Assembly: GCA_038496445.1 (NCBI GenBank)
Contig: JALMLS010000311.1
Location: 62,001 to 126,000, forward strand
Direction: 5' to 3'
From: Trichosphaerium sp. ATCC 40318
Lineage: Eukaryota > Discosea > Flabellinia > Trichosidae
DNA length: 64,000 nt
How positions within the stretch are numbered: the stretch's first letter is position 1; each line of letters opens with the position of its first letter. Made by a program: the position numbers and the translations under genes. Positions 23,873 to 35,763 of the stretch are shown piece after piece. The notes under the pieces were generated by a model. The model was given only the letters and a program-made list of their open reading frames with translations. It did not search any database and was not told the DNA's origin.

Positions 23873-24255
23873 ATGTTTGCACAATAAAAATAAAGTAGCT
23901 GTTCAACCTCTCAGGCGTCTTTGCGTGTTGCCTTGAGATTACTCACTTATGTTTGCCAGTAACCTCCCTAACAGTCACGCATTTACAACATAAAACTCAT
24001 TCCGCTTTTTTGCTTGTCACAAAAATGATGCATTTATTGTCCATTTCAGTCAACATCACGTGATATCTTAAGCTACACAATAAATTGTCATACGAGTGTC
24101 TGTGCCGCCAGCACATCTCCTGTAATTTGACGCTTACTGTACCCTTCCAATAGCAAACACAGTATCGAATTTAAAAAAAAGTGAAAGAGTGTACAACAAA
24201 ATTGCGTTTGTTGAATATCACGTTGTTACAATTTCTTTTTTTTGGTTCTACTATC
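23873..24255. other. Intergenic, convergent
   Basis: About 380 bp between a plus-strand pseudogene and the 3' end of a minus-strand gene. CACGTG at 24057-24062. No gene or RNA recognised. Confidence 0.35.
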
Positions 24256-24910
24256 TTACAAATCCTTTGTTGCTGCCATTTCAGCCTCTTTCATTGCTCT
24301 TCGCTGCCGAGCACGCTCATGTAATGCTCTTAATCTCATATCTCTGCGTTGTCGCTTTTCCTCCCATTCTTTGGGATAACCGTCTTCTGTGAGCTCTTGG
24401 TTCTGTGTATACTTTCCTGTCTTTGATTCTTTGGCTGGTAAGTCTTTTGGTATAGTCGCTTCAGCATAAGGAAGGGATTTATCATATTCAATGTCTTCAT
24501 ATTCATTCTCTATAGGTAACCTGTGCCTACGATCAAAGTTTTTAGACGTCTTAACTAAGAAACAGTTTAGTTAAAATGCGGAGCGGAGGTTTGTAATGTA
24601 AACGTCAAAAAAACATACCTCCAGGTTGTGGTAGACCCCATAGAGGTAGATCGTATCTATCTCTGGCAAATACAGATTTACGAAACGCTAATTCATCGTC
24701 CTCTAAAGCTTCTTCCTCTAGATCAGGCTCAGTAGCTCTTTTGTGTCGTAGGCGTTGCTGAAAACAATTAAATTAATTGTATTTTGATTAGTAGCACGCC
24801 AAGCGTACATTTGCAATATCCTCTGGCTTTGGAGAGGTGTAACTGCTGTAAAGCACTCCAAGGGCGGTAGGTACTCCTACAGCTAGTAGTCCTTTTACAA
24901 ATACGTGCAT
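24256..24910 (-). CDS. Small hypothetical protein with N-terminal hydrophobic segment
   Basis: Three exons in clean phase. Starts MHVFVKGLLAVGVPTALGVL, a hydrophobic segment that could be a membrane anchor or organellar leader, then YSSYTSPKPEDIANQ. The rest is charged: ATEPDLEEEALEDDELAFRK, RDRYDLPLWGLPQPG, YEDIEYDKSLPYAEATIPKD, and a basic/acidic helix at the end (KEWEEKRQRREMRLRALHER, RAMKEAEMAATKDL). About 180 aa. I recognise no family. The shape (short anchor plus long charged helix) is like small mitochondrial inner-membrane accessory proteins, but this is only an impression. Confidence 0.62.
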
Positions 24911-24990
24911 TTATATTGTGGTATGTGTTGTTGTTTAAACAAGAAAAGTGTTGAATACAGTCACAAAAGTTTTCGTGAGATTACTCCAGA

Positions 24991-26233
24991 ATGTTGCAAC
25001 GCTTGCGCTGCTTGACGCCATTGAAATGTACGAGCTCCAATGCAAACAATAGTTGATGCTTTTGGATATTTTGTACATACTAACTGTTTAGCCAACTACA
25101 TAAGTGTACAAGCGCCAGTTCGTCACTATAGAGCAGATGCCTCAGAGGTGAGGCCAGGAGAGATCATCAAATACAAAGGTAAGCGCGCAGAGCGCATACT
25201 ACACGTTATCAGCAGAAAAAAAATATAGTAGCGTCAAATTTGAGTTATGATCGCCCGACGCTACCACTACGCGTAGCCATGCCACCAACACAAAATTAAC
25301 GCTATTTGGCAGGAAAGCTGTTAGAAATCTTAAAGCATGCGAAATCAGGCTCACGAGGCCGTGGACAAGCAGTCATACAAGTACGTGGACTGCTACTTAA
25401 TTATGGTGTAAACTTCTGACATTGCTAGATGAATGTCAAAGATGTCAGAAATGGTAATAGATCCCTTGAACGTTTCAGAACAAACCAAACACTCGATAGT
25501 ACGTCGCAAAGCATGCAAAATAAGGCCTAACACAATGATAGTGGCGGAAACTGAAACGTACACTTGCAGATACGTCAAGCGCGCAGGCAAGAACCTTGAA
25601 TTTTCAGCAAAAGGTCTTTCAAAAGCAGTTCTTATCCCACGGAATATGATTGGAGGCAAATCATCCTACTTGATACGTGCGTGCAGTCTTCACCTGGATC
25701 CAACAGCTGACAGATTAATGATAGCTAAACGAGCTATTATCGTAAGTTTTCTTGAAGATGAAAGTGGCAATGGAAAATTAGAGCCTTTAAGTTGGCGGTG
25801 GCCAAACGGCAAGGATAAAAGTGTGTGGACGGTAAAATCAGCGCCAATTGCTGACGCTGGTAATTCAACCGATGGCCAAACGTGAGCGTCATCACTTTTC
25901 CCAGTTATCAGTTAAAACGTTTCTAACGACTTGTTGCAGCAAGAAAGAAGTAGTTCTAGAAAATGGCATGGAGGTACATTCTTTATTAGTCACGTGCACT
26001 TGTTAATTATTGACGCATCGGTATAGATCATAGTACCTCACTTTGTGAATACAGGCGAAAAGATTGTTATAAATATGAAGAGGGATGCATATCTTAGAAA
26101 GGCCACACACGCGGATGAGGATAAACAAAAAGAGGATGAAGAAGACGACGAAGATGACATGGACGATGATGAAGATGAAGACGATGATGATGATTATGAG
26201 TATGAGGATGAGGAAGAAGAGGATGACGACTAG
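24991..26233 (+). CDS. Organellar elongation factor P-like protein with acidic tail
   Basis: First exon MLQRLRCLTPLK is a basic leader consistent with import into mitochondria. A 64-nt intron with TACTAAC branch site follows. The KOW-like N-terminal domain reads HYRADASEVRPGEIIKYKGK, LLEILKHAKSGSRGRGQAVI, QMNVKDVRNGNRSLERFRTN, matching EF-P. The middle OB domain is strongly diverged and carries an insertion (CRYVKRAGKNLEFSAKGLSK and LIPRNMIGGKSSYLIRACSL). The third domain is clear: KKEVVLENGMEIIVPHFVNT and GEKIVINMKRDAYLRKA. A C-terminal tail of about 40 almost entirely Asp/Glu residues ends the protein, which is not usual for EF-P. EF-P relieves ribosome stalling at proline runs. The loop residue modified in bacterial EF-P would be in the GSRGRG segment. 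Confidence 0.75.
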
Positions 26234-26625
26234 CTCAATCTCAAAATGAAAACTTAGACTTCTATTAACCCGCGTAATTTGAGTAAAAAGTGACACTGAG
26301 AATAAAAATCGTACTGTACTTGTAGCTGAAGCCTCAGGAAGTTACTCTTAAACAACGCTTAGCTAAGCAACAACACTTTGCAACATACACTTTAGATTTT
26401 TAACATACGAAACCCACTCACTACACCGACGCGAAAGCACCTTTGCGGTAATAACGCATTTTTCGCTAATCAATTTCTTTTGTGACACGCTATTTACGCA
26501 ATACTTTTATGTCCAAATTCACAGTCTTATTGAATATTACATGAGTTTACATTGAAAGCGTAAAGCACAGTTGATAAAATACTTCAAAATCCATCCCCCA
26601 CGCAATAATCTCTTGTTTTGATCCC
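26234..26625. other. Intergenic, convergent
   Basis: About 390 bp between the convergent EF-P and eL39 genes; AT-rich 3' flanks with no further gene seen. Confidence 0.4.
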
Positions 26626-26966
26626 TTACTTGGAGATAGCGAGTTTGGTCTTTGTACGGCGCCAGTGACGACGTTTTCTGTTGTAAAGATTGTTTCTACA
26701 ATTTCGTTAGATACGAGCTATTAGAGCTTGTCGTTACCTGTTAACACCAGTCTTCATGCGTAGCCAGTTAGGAACAGGTCTGTTTTGCTTGATTTTCTTC
26801 GCTAGGCGGATCTTTTTGTATATAGGTTTACGGGCTCCCTGGGAGATATCAGCGCGATTGAACAATTACGAAGCGAAAAGAGAAAGGTAGAAGGATGGAA
26901 GAAAAACGATAGAAAGCCTGCAAGCTCGCACGGCAACAAACAAAGATGAAACTGTGACCGTACCAT
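26626..26966 (-). CDS. Ribosomal protein eL39
   Basis: Smallest protein of the large cytosolic subunit, lining the exit tunnel. The first exon is just ATG (26964-26966) followed directly by GTACGG, so a long first intron separates the start codon from the body. The second exon gives GARKPIYKKIRLAKKIKQNR then PVPNWLRMKTGVN. After an intron ending TTGTAG come NNLYNRKRRHWRRTKTKLA and ISK. The KKIKQNRPVPNWLRMKTG and RYN-type RKRRHWRRTK segments are diagnostic. About 55 aa, slightly longer than the usual 51. A start codon split off by an intron is a common ribosomal-protein layout. Confidence 0.93.
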
Positions 26967-27156
26967 ATTGTATTGAGTAAAAACAGGGGTGGATGGTTGA
27001 TTACTCTGGAACAAAAATGCTGGTGAAGGAAAAAGGTTGACATTTGTGCCGAGTCAATTTTTTTTTTTGCAACGTTGACGCTGATTTTTTGGTTTGGCTT
27101 CACTTTCAACTACTTTCTTGCAAACGCCGTTCGTCTAATAACTCTCTAACATAAAA

Positions 27157-28121
27157 ATGTCTTTCTTATTTGATTGGTTCTGGAATACTTTGTCTGCTTT
27201 GGGTCAGTTCTTACCTCTACGGCGCTCTACTCACCCTCCGTTTAGGCCTTTACGCTAAGGATGCCAAAATTGTGTTCTTGGGACTCGACAATGCCGGAAA
27301 AACGACTCTGTTACATATGTTACGCGACAACAGGTTGGCGGTGCATTATCCCACCCAAAAGCCCAGTACGTACCCCGACGCATACGCTATTTTACCACCG
27401 GATCCTGACGACGTTTAAAAAGCCATGGAAGAATTATCAATGGGCACTGTAAAATTTCGAGCTTACGATCTCGGTGGACACGACACAGGTACTGTTTATT
27501 AGATTTATGCTATTCTAAAACTTATTGCAGCGCGTCGTGTCTGGAGAGAATATTACACAGACGTTGACGCTGTCGTATTTTTGGTAGATTCTACTGATCA
27601 AGACAGGTTTATTGAATCCAAAGCTGAACTAGCTGTACGACTACAATTTTTTTGTTTCTCTTTTACTAAATGTTTTATAGGCTCTCTTATCAAGTGACGA
27701 GCTCTCTACTGTACCATTTTTAATATTAGGAAACAAAATCGACCTTCCAGAAGCCGTGTCAGAAATCGATTTGCGTGGCAATCTAGGTCTTCGTCAAACT
27801 TTCGGAAAGGTACGCGGAAAATACTGTTCTAATAAGGGGCAATTTTTTTTTCATCCAAGTGAAAGAAATGCGCTCACGAAGTGTTGTAGCGACTGCCAGT
27901 AACGCTTTTTTTTTTATTTTATTTTTTACTGCTTTGGAAAGTATCTAATAGCTATATAGGGTACTGGTGGTTCTAAGGATAGCGGTGTTCGCCCTATTGA
28001 AGTGTTCATGTGCTCTGTTGTTAAACGACAAGGCTACAAAGAGGGTATTGCATTATTTACGCTTTTTCCTTTGTGTTCATTTTTTACGTTAGGATTCCAA
28101 TGGTTGTCTCAATTCATTTAA
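27157..28121 (+). CDS. SAR1: Small GTPase Sar1 (COPII coat)
   Basis: Starts [20 protein letters not shown], the amphipathic N-terminal helix that inserts into ER membrane on GTP binding. G1 is [16 protein letters not shown]; switch I/II region has PTMEELSMG and [14 protein letters not shown]4 is [11 protein letters not shown]5 region and end read [26 protein letters not shown]. Seven exons; the intron after FGK is about 150 nt with long T runs, longer than most here. Sar1 recruits Sec23/24 and starts COPII vesicle budding from the ER. The histidine after GG (DLGGH) needed for hydrolysis is present, so it should be an active GTPase. Confidence 0.95.
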
Positions 28122-28474
28122 TTCTTTCTTGCATTCAATTTTACTACAGCGTTAATCGCTGAGCACAGTGTACAAATATGTAAAATTGCGGCGTCAATGG
28201 CGTCATAAACTCAATATTTTGTTAGAGAATGCGCACTACTTTATGCCACGTGACTGTGGTTTTTTTTTTTTGAAGAACGCTGACAACTAGAAAACTACTT
28301 GCAAAACGTACTCAACCAACCTTATTCTAATGTTAACAGTTTGTGTCACCACACAATGATTAATTAGCCTTTGCCACTATCAAACTTGTCTGTTTTGGTT
28401 GTTTTATTAAGCAATAATTATTATTTATTTAATATTAATGTGCGCCAAGTTTTATTTATGAACAAAGTACGAGG
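28122..28474. other. Intergenic, convergent
   Basis: About 350 bp between the convergent Sar1 and EGF-repeat genes. T-run near 28260 and CACGTG at 28247-28252. Nothing else recognised. Confidence 0.35.
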
Positions 28475-30895
28475 TTAGAACGGTGTAGCCCAAACAGCTA
28501 GTTTAAAATCTACAGATGGAGCTGTTGCAGGAGCGAAAGGGCTCATATGTACCAAAATGTAGTACGTCATAACAAGTGGAGCATCCCTTTTTTAATGTTA
28601 GTATGAACAGCTGAACTATTTTCTTTATGACGTACTTATGAATTGCGATACGGTGCATGGCACTAGTTTCTTGATCTGCTTTATCGTGTATTTGGGCTGT
28701 AGGGTATGTAGCTTCAGAGACATAAACCCAAACAGCGCCAGAAGTAGAAATTTCCTTTACGAGTGTCTAATATAACCAGTCAGACGAAATCACTTCTGAA
28801 AAGCACAACAAGTACGAACCTCAAGTGATGAGCTATTTGTTGTGACAACGTAGTACTTGTTCTCATCTCTTTTAACATTACCAACAACAGTGCTACCAAT
28901 TTCAAGAGCTTCATTGAGACCTACAAAATAAGAGTCACAAACAACTCTACTTCTTAAACGCAACTAATAATTACGCACGTGTGCTGCAATCTTCGCCAGT
29001 ATAGTGTTCTTCACATGTGCATTTTCCTTCCGCATTACACTCTCCGTGTTGACTGCAAGCATTTGGACATACTACTGTTGTGTATACGCGTAGTTTGTAT
29101 TCACATTGCTTGTAACCATACACACCAATATACCATTCGCTGTTTCCAGGGTATGATACTTCAACATTGGTAATATTTTCTAGAAAAGATTGATAAATAA
29201 AAGAGACCTTACTTGTTATTACGATAAACACATATTTGTTTTTTAAACGCACTTGTCATTATATTTCTGGCGTCGTATGTACCCAACGATGGTTTTGTTT
29301 CTTGACGTACGTATACATCGCAATCCTAGATCAAATACATTAAGGTTGACGAAATATAAATAAAAAAAAGATGAAGCATGGATACGTACCTGCGCAAGAT
29401 CACTTTTTGTGTGATTGACCTAAAGATGATTTTAAGTTTCTTGAAGTTTACTGCTTTGTACAAAGACGTACGTTAATGATCAAGTTGGCTGCTGTAGCGC
29501 TATTATACACCCAGTAGTTCCAAGATGACTTCTCAACAAAACCGTCCACTACTTTATTCTCTACAAGTGGTACGGTGCTCGTGTCGCAAGTTTCGCCTAC
29601 AAATCCTACGGCGCAATCACAAGTTGCTCCAATACATCTACCGTGATAAGAGCACTCGTTTGGACAGGATTCCTCTAAACCCCAAAAAAATTAATATCGA
29701 ATCAGTACGTGCTAACGAAAGCGCACCTGTTGTTTGAATATGTGTAGTAAACGAGGAGTCTTTAAACGCGTAGTAATAAATGTACCAATCTCCAATAGCT
29801 GGTTCAGCAACTGAGATTGTAAAGTTATCGTTAATGCTGATATCTCTTGAGTTCCAGTGGTATCTAACATTTGTTTAGCCACACGCGTGATCTTTTGTTT
29901 TGGGATTAGTTTTGTTACTTACTTTCCACCAAAGTAGCCATAGTTTGCGTATACATCTACATCTGAACCGTGAGTTTCTTCTACGTCAATTCTAAACCGC
30001 ATTAAAAAATCTTTCAAGTAAAAGAAGGCGTGAGAATTACTTTAAGACGTTTCCGCTCATTATTGTAGTATGAATGTAAAGACCTTCGTGTTTTCCAAGG
30101 TGGTATTGAGTAGCTTCAGATTTTGCTTCCTCTACACGGAACGAGCAATTCTGGCTTGGGCCATACCCTTTTGATGCTGTAAGTACAATATTGGTGTACT
30201 CTATTAAATGTACCTTCTTGGCAGTTACAACGTCCGTTGTTGCATGTGCCGCGACCTGAACAGTCATTTTCGCAGCCAACACCACCTGCTTTGTACTGTT
30301 AACACGACATTAGAGCGAGTTTATAGCAGTACCAGTGGTGATAATCCTAATGTCAAAATGCGTGTCTTTGAAGCCAAATATGCCTATTTTGTATGTACCA
30401 GCCACATGTGGGTCAACATCGAGAGTCACGTTTGATTTCAACGAGCGATCAGTTACAAGATAATTCGAGTTGCTAGGGTAATCGTTGATATGCACGTAAA
30501 CGTCAGCGTCTCCTTCGCCGTGTTGTACAACGTTAACAGCAAAAGCTATTCCAGCAGGGTTTTCGTAGATGTAGTACTCCCACTGAGAGTGTTTGACGTG
30601 TTCCATGGCTATAATACAAAAATTCAACGACACGTTAGTGTAATTGTAGATGAGTACCTAGAGGCGTGTTTGAGATGTTGGTAAAGTCTAACTACGTTAG
30701 CGAAAATGCATGCGACAACTCAGACGTACGAAATGAGCAATCGTTGCCGTCATATTGGGCTTGGCATTCACACACTCCATTATTACAATTTCCATGGTTG
30801 GAGCACTCTGCTGGGCAACTTTGGCCGTGTGCCGCTCCACAGATAAGGGAGAAAGCAAATAAAAGTGCTAGGATCATTGTAGACAAGTTTCTCAC
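28475..30895 (-). CDS. Secreted EGF-like/beta-sandwich repeat protein
   Basis: Starts MRNLSTMILALLFAFSLICG, a signal peptide. Tandem units follow, each an EGF-like module plus a beta-sandwich of about 90 aa. EGF modules: CPAECSNHGNCNNGVCECQA, CENDCSGRGTCNNGRCNC, CPNECSYHGRCIGATCDC, CPNACSQHGECNAEGKCTC. The sandwich resembles a pre-peptidase C-terminal (PPC) fold: W-x-Y-Y-I then GDADVYVHINDYPSNSNYL and GTYKIGIFGFKDTHFDI in unit one, SEWYIGVYGYKQCEYKLRVY in a later unit. The last exon ends PSVDFKLAVWATPF. No membrane anchor is seen at the C-terminus. Tenascin-like EGF proteins of this sort act in matrix or particle adhesion in amoebae and animals; the precise ligand is unknown. Confidence 0.8.
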
Positions 30896-31003
30896 GTTTT
30901 CAAGATAACAATAAACTGCACGTTCAAAATTTTTGCTTGACTTTCAAAGACGTGTGTACAAAACTTACGCTGCTAATAACTTCGACTCAAGAGGCATTTA
31001 ACG

Positions 31004-31588
31004 ATGGATTTGGATATTTACCAGGCCATGTTCGGCGTGGCCAGAGTATACGTGCTTAGTTTTCGTTCCATTATGCATTGTGTAGCTTTCTCGGCATGTA
31101 GTGGCACAGACGAACTAAGCCGCCATTTCACGCAATCAGGTTAAAAACGTTATTGATAGTTTTTTTTGCTCAGTGAGGTTAGTGGCTTTCCGTCTACATG
31201 AAGAATACCTTGGAAGAGTGCGTATTTGAGTATTTGTTACGCGATTTAACAACAAACAACTAGATTGCGTACTTAGGGCACAGCCTCACCATGGCCGCAC
31301 TAGAAACAGGCGCAATATTTTGTTCAGAGTCCACTAGAAAGGTACTGAACGCTCAAGTGTGACATGTTTCTCTAACACGTTCAGACCGTCATGCAAGCCA
31401 CATTTTTCATGCGTGCTTCAAGTTTCGCATTGTTTTACATATTTCCATTTACGCCATGGGGCTACAGCGAAAGAATACTGGAACCAGGCTTAAGCCTACC
31501 TCGATTTCTTGTAGGCTTGTTGGATATATACAATTTACTGACAGGGTATTATTGGGGATTTACATTTCAAGATGAGCAAGAGGAGTGA
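31004..31588 (+). CDS. Small polytopic membrane protein, unknown
   Basis: Five exons join in phase to give about 135 aa: MDLDIYQAMFGVAR, WHRRTKPPFHAIRLVAFRL, HEEYLGR, IAYLGHSLTMAALETGAIFC, then a last exon with MRASSFALFYIFPFTPWGY, LSLPRFLVGLLDIYNLLTGY and YWGFTFQDEQEE. Three hydrophobic segments are visible, the last two flanking a loop with PWGYSERILEPG. I do not recognise the family. The acidic C-terminus would face the cytosol if the N-terminus is luminal. Confidence 0.6.
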
Positions 31589-31676
31589 TACAATAGAAAA
31601 AATGGGACGGGAAGCAACAAGGAGGGCTTCTTTGTGCTTTCCGGTTTTTTTATTTTTATTTTTTGTAGATTTGTAT

Positions 31677-34600
31677 TTACGCGCAATACTCGAGTTCTTG
31701 CTTGATGGTATGGTCGTCCCAGTCATATCGTAACACAAAATTTGGTGTCTTATCCTTCATTAAAACATTCAGAGCAGACATTGATTGTCGCCTGAAAGCA
31801 GCCAAAACATCGTCTAAAAGGTTATTATTATTTACAGTAGTTTTTGATATTTCAGTTTGTACCTCTAATTGGTTCTGGGTTGAAATCATCAGGGTTGAAG
31901 TTCTCAACAAGTTGACGTATTTGGACTACAAAGCTGGTTTAGTTTTTTTTTGAAGTGCTTAAAGATTGTACAGTACCTTCATTCAATGTTGGACAAATTG
32001 CTTTAGAGCACTCCTCTTCTAGTAGACTTTGTTTGTTGGGTAGCATAATGACATTGATTACGTCTATGAGGCCACGTAATAGTCTAAGGGAAAATGGTTT
32101 TAGAGTTTGATTTTTTTTTTTTGGTGTTGCTTACGTTCGTTTACTATCTCTGAGGATATCTTTATAAATACGTTCCCTGTTTAAAGTGTTTTCAAATTCA
32201 CTTATCTTCATTTTCATTGTCAGTACACGCCCATAGGTACATAGAGTGTCTGAACTGCGTAAAAAAGTGAGAATCACGTGTTATGTTAGGATTTTTTTTG
32301 TACTTGAACATCTTGTTACAGAGTGCAGAGTTGATGACGTCAAAGACATATCCAAATAGAGATTTTATAAATGTGTAAAATATTCTGTTACGCTTCATTG
32401 TTGTCAATAAGGTCGTTAGAGCGCTTGTAAGGCCTTTAATATCTCCATTTTTTCTACGTATCTTACTTTAATAATTTACGTTATGAAGATAATAACATAC
32501 GCTGTAAATGCCAATATAGCTTTGTTCCGAATTTCTCTTATAAATGTACCTAATAACATCGCTGCAAAAGAATTATGAGAGACAAGAATTGAGGAAGAGG
32601 AACTTACAAAATATTGTATCAAGGAGTAGAACCAACTGCTTTTTTTGTGCTTCTAATCCTGTATCTGTCCTTGTCTCCCATCTCACTCGAAGGAATGTTA
32701 CAGCTGATATCCAGTAACATAATCGAGAGTATCGGGAGTGGTAAGGCTATTGAGCATAAGTATTAGAAAAAAACCCCAATAACACTGACCTGATCACAAA
32801 CTCTGTTAATAGCTTTTGTCACAGATTCAATAATGTCTTTTGCTATTTTATCATCATTTACAATCTGTCCTACAGCTGATGGTTCCAATTTATCTGTAAA
32901 ATCATACTTTGACCAATATACAGCGTTAGTAACAATCTCGTTTAATTCTGCTTGTTTTTTTAATGCTGCATTTTCTTCTTTGTATTTTTTCAGGCTTGAT
33001 TCTGTTTCAAAAACTCTAAACATTTATTAGTTCGTTAATCTTGATTTAACAAGCGTACTGTCTTCTTAGTGATGATACGTTTTGATTCAAATCTTTTATT
33101 TGAGCCATTGACTCTAGTAGCCCATGTGATGTTTCTTCCGTGTTTGAGTTGCCATTCGTGCTGCTAAGCTGGAGCCTTACAGATCTCGTTGGAGCCCTTA
33201 AAAAATTAGCAAAAAAGCGAAGAGCTTAAGTTGGACTAGGACTAGTACATGTGCTTTCTTGATGGACTGTCTGGTGGTTTATCTTTCAGCTCATTTGCTA
33301 ATTAAATATGTCAACACATTAACACGGAAAGAAGCACTAATTAATTACGTGCCTCTTGATTTACCTGGTATGGATAGACGTCTGTTTTTATGGAATTTTA
33401 TAGTGGTCGGCTTTGATTCCTGTAACAACGTAAGGAAAGGTTTGTATCTTTGACGAAACTGTTTTTTTTTTCGTTAAAGAAAGCACTAACCTTTGGCTCA
33501 TCTTTATCTCCTTCTGGGCTTTCACCAGTGCCTATTAGTTTTAGATAAGTGGATAGTATTTTCATACAAATGAACGCACTTATGTTTTCAATAAATAGGT
33601 TTGTATGTCTTCTTCCCAGATTGTCTTGGTTACGTACAGCTTTTTTCCTTCTTCCACTGGCAGATACAGTTAAGCTATGTTTTATCTTTTTACCATTCTC
33701 TCCGTTCTCTTTTGGGTCTTCGGTATCGTGGTGCTTCGCTTTTTTTATTTCTTTTTTCAAAGTAGAATTTTCTCTACGTAAATATTCGATTGTGTTTCTC
33801 ATTGATGCGGCATCATTGGTAGTAGAATCGCTCTATTCTCTCTGTTAATACTCATAGATGTAAATAATTTTTAAACTTACCATTATCTCGCCTTGAGACA
33901 TCTCAAAGGTATCATCAGTAATTGTCTCTCTGGCCTTGACTGCATTCGCTTTCTCTTTCTTATATTTACGTAGCTTCTTGTCAAAGAATTCTACAATTTG
34001 CAGTGTTAATGTTTTGTTATTTTCAAGCAATCTGTAGTTGTGATATACCTATACTTTGCTTTGCTTGCTCTAATTGTATATTCTTTGCTTCTAATTCATT
34101 TTCTAAGGCAACAATTTTCTTTTGTAGAGTTTCACTGCCTTCGTTATTTTCTGATTTCTTAAGTGACGTAGACTCATCTAGATTACCTTAGAGAAAAATT
34201 CTAGTAAATATCCATTACCTTCAATTGATCCAGTGTAAGTGTGTCTTTCGGTTGGCTAAGGGAAAGGTTCAAAAAAAAAAGCACGTGACTATCATGTGAT
34301 TTTGAAATGATTCTTTGAGTTTTTTTTTTTTGATAAGTACGTCAATAGCTTGGGTTATATCCTCATACCGACCAAATAATTTATCTCCACCTTCTTCAAC
34401 TAAAGAGATGTGAATACAAAATAGTTAAAAACCCAAGGTAAGAGAAACGCCTTACTCTCTTGAAATTCAACGCTTTTCTGTTCCTTGCTCTTGTCGCTAT
34501 TTCATGTTTTAATACGGGCGCATAAATATTAGAGAGCGTTTATACATACCTTACAATACGTAACGCGCCAATCTTTAAGTATTGGGACTTTACTCGGAAC

Positions 34601-35601
34601 TTTTAAAAACAAAATTTAGTTTCACATCATAATCGCACAGTCAAAAATAGGCAATGTGAGATTTCTTTTTCAAAAAAAATCAATTTTCTACCTATGCACT
34701 CACCAGTAACATTATTTTTTTCTTTTTTGATAACCTAACACTATATATCTCATTCTCCATCTCTTTCTGACCGATATACTGTGTCAAGTCAAAACGCGCT
34801 TTACCAAGAGAGCCATGCTTAGATTGTCCAGCAATATTCTTCTTTTCCCATTGAATCTGTATAACATAAGCACACAAAGGAGCGATACACAAATTATTCA
34901 ACAATACAAGAAAAATACATATTAATGGGCAAAGTTTTATGCCGATACTTCTTTTTTAACTAGCCACGTGCGTCCTACGTGTAAAAAAGGGAAAAAAAAA
35001 TCCAGTAGGTTTTCAAAGCCCAAAATAAGCGTTAACGCCAATCTATCCGGGCAAACAACATCGCCTTTTTGTTATATACTCGAGTTGGAAGTTTATCGAT
35101 AGTTAACGCAAGTTACGCGCAACGTCGTTCGCAGTAAAACGCACATGTTGTTTTTTTTGTTCTTTTTTTTCAATTGTTAAATAAAACGTGCCTGTTTTAG
35201 CTCGAACGTGATGAACTTCGGTTCAAATGTTTTGGTTCCAGCATCTCGAAACAAGTTCACGTCAAATATAATTTTCTCTTCCCACATAGCCTCCTTTCGC
35301 TTCTCTAGCACTCTTTTCGTTTTACCGCTCGTATTACCACGACGCCATGCGACATAGAGATGAGCAGTGTTTCTCTTTGGTATGTTTATTACTTTCTTTA
35401 TCCAAATCTTAAGAAGAATCGTTATGTTATAGTTGTAAAACCAAATAATAGAGTTACCTCGTACTGTACTTTGCATCGTTCTCTTTCTCCAGGTTTACCG
35501 CCACCCATACGCTTAATCACGTTGCTTGCCGTGACGACTGAATTCCGGCGTTTGTGTTTACCTCCCTTGGAGGACTTTATTTTTGGTATGTCCTTGGACA
35601 T
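31677..35601 (-). CDS. NT-C2 / coiled-coil / DIL-domain protein
   Basis: Starts MSKDIPKIKSSKGGKHKRRN. An N-terminal C2-type domain follows: NTAHLYVAWRRGNTSGKTKR, EAMWEEKIIFDVNLFRDAG, FEPKFITFELKQ and, in the exon at 34692-34904, LGKARFDLTQYIGQKEM, as in EEIG1/EHBP1 NT-C2 domains. A long helical middle is spread over many exons (SETLQKKIVALENELEAKNI, FDKKLRKYKKEKANAVKAR, TIEYLRRENSTLKKEIKKAK). The C-terminus looks like a dilute (DIL) domain: RLCYWISAVTFLRVRW, FYTFIKSLFGYVFDVINSAL, LPNKQSLLEEECSKAICPTL, ending NFVLRYDWDDHTIKQELEYC. In myosin V the DIL region binds cargo; NT-C2 proteins link membranes to actin. This would be a non-motor adaptor. Exon ends in the coiled coil are approximate. Confidence 0.7.
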
Positions 35602-35763
35602 GGTTACTTGCGCAAATAGTAAGTACGCAGTAACAGCTCAAGTATCACGTGTGCGGAAAACTCAATTAAGTTACACATGTTAAGTAATACTCGCTAGCGC
35701 TGTTTATACTCCAAGTACTGTAAATACGTACCTGTTAATGGTTTTTGGACAATACTGAATACT

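Noticed and set aside
25072-25090. A 19-nt intron GTACATACTAACTGTTTAG in the EF-P gene
   Set aside because: Removing only these bases breaks the frame. The same branch site and acceptor work with the donor at GTACGAG, giving a 64-nt in-phase intron.
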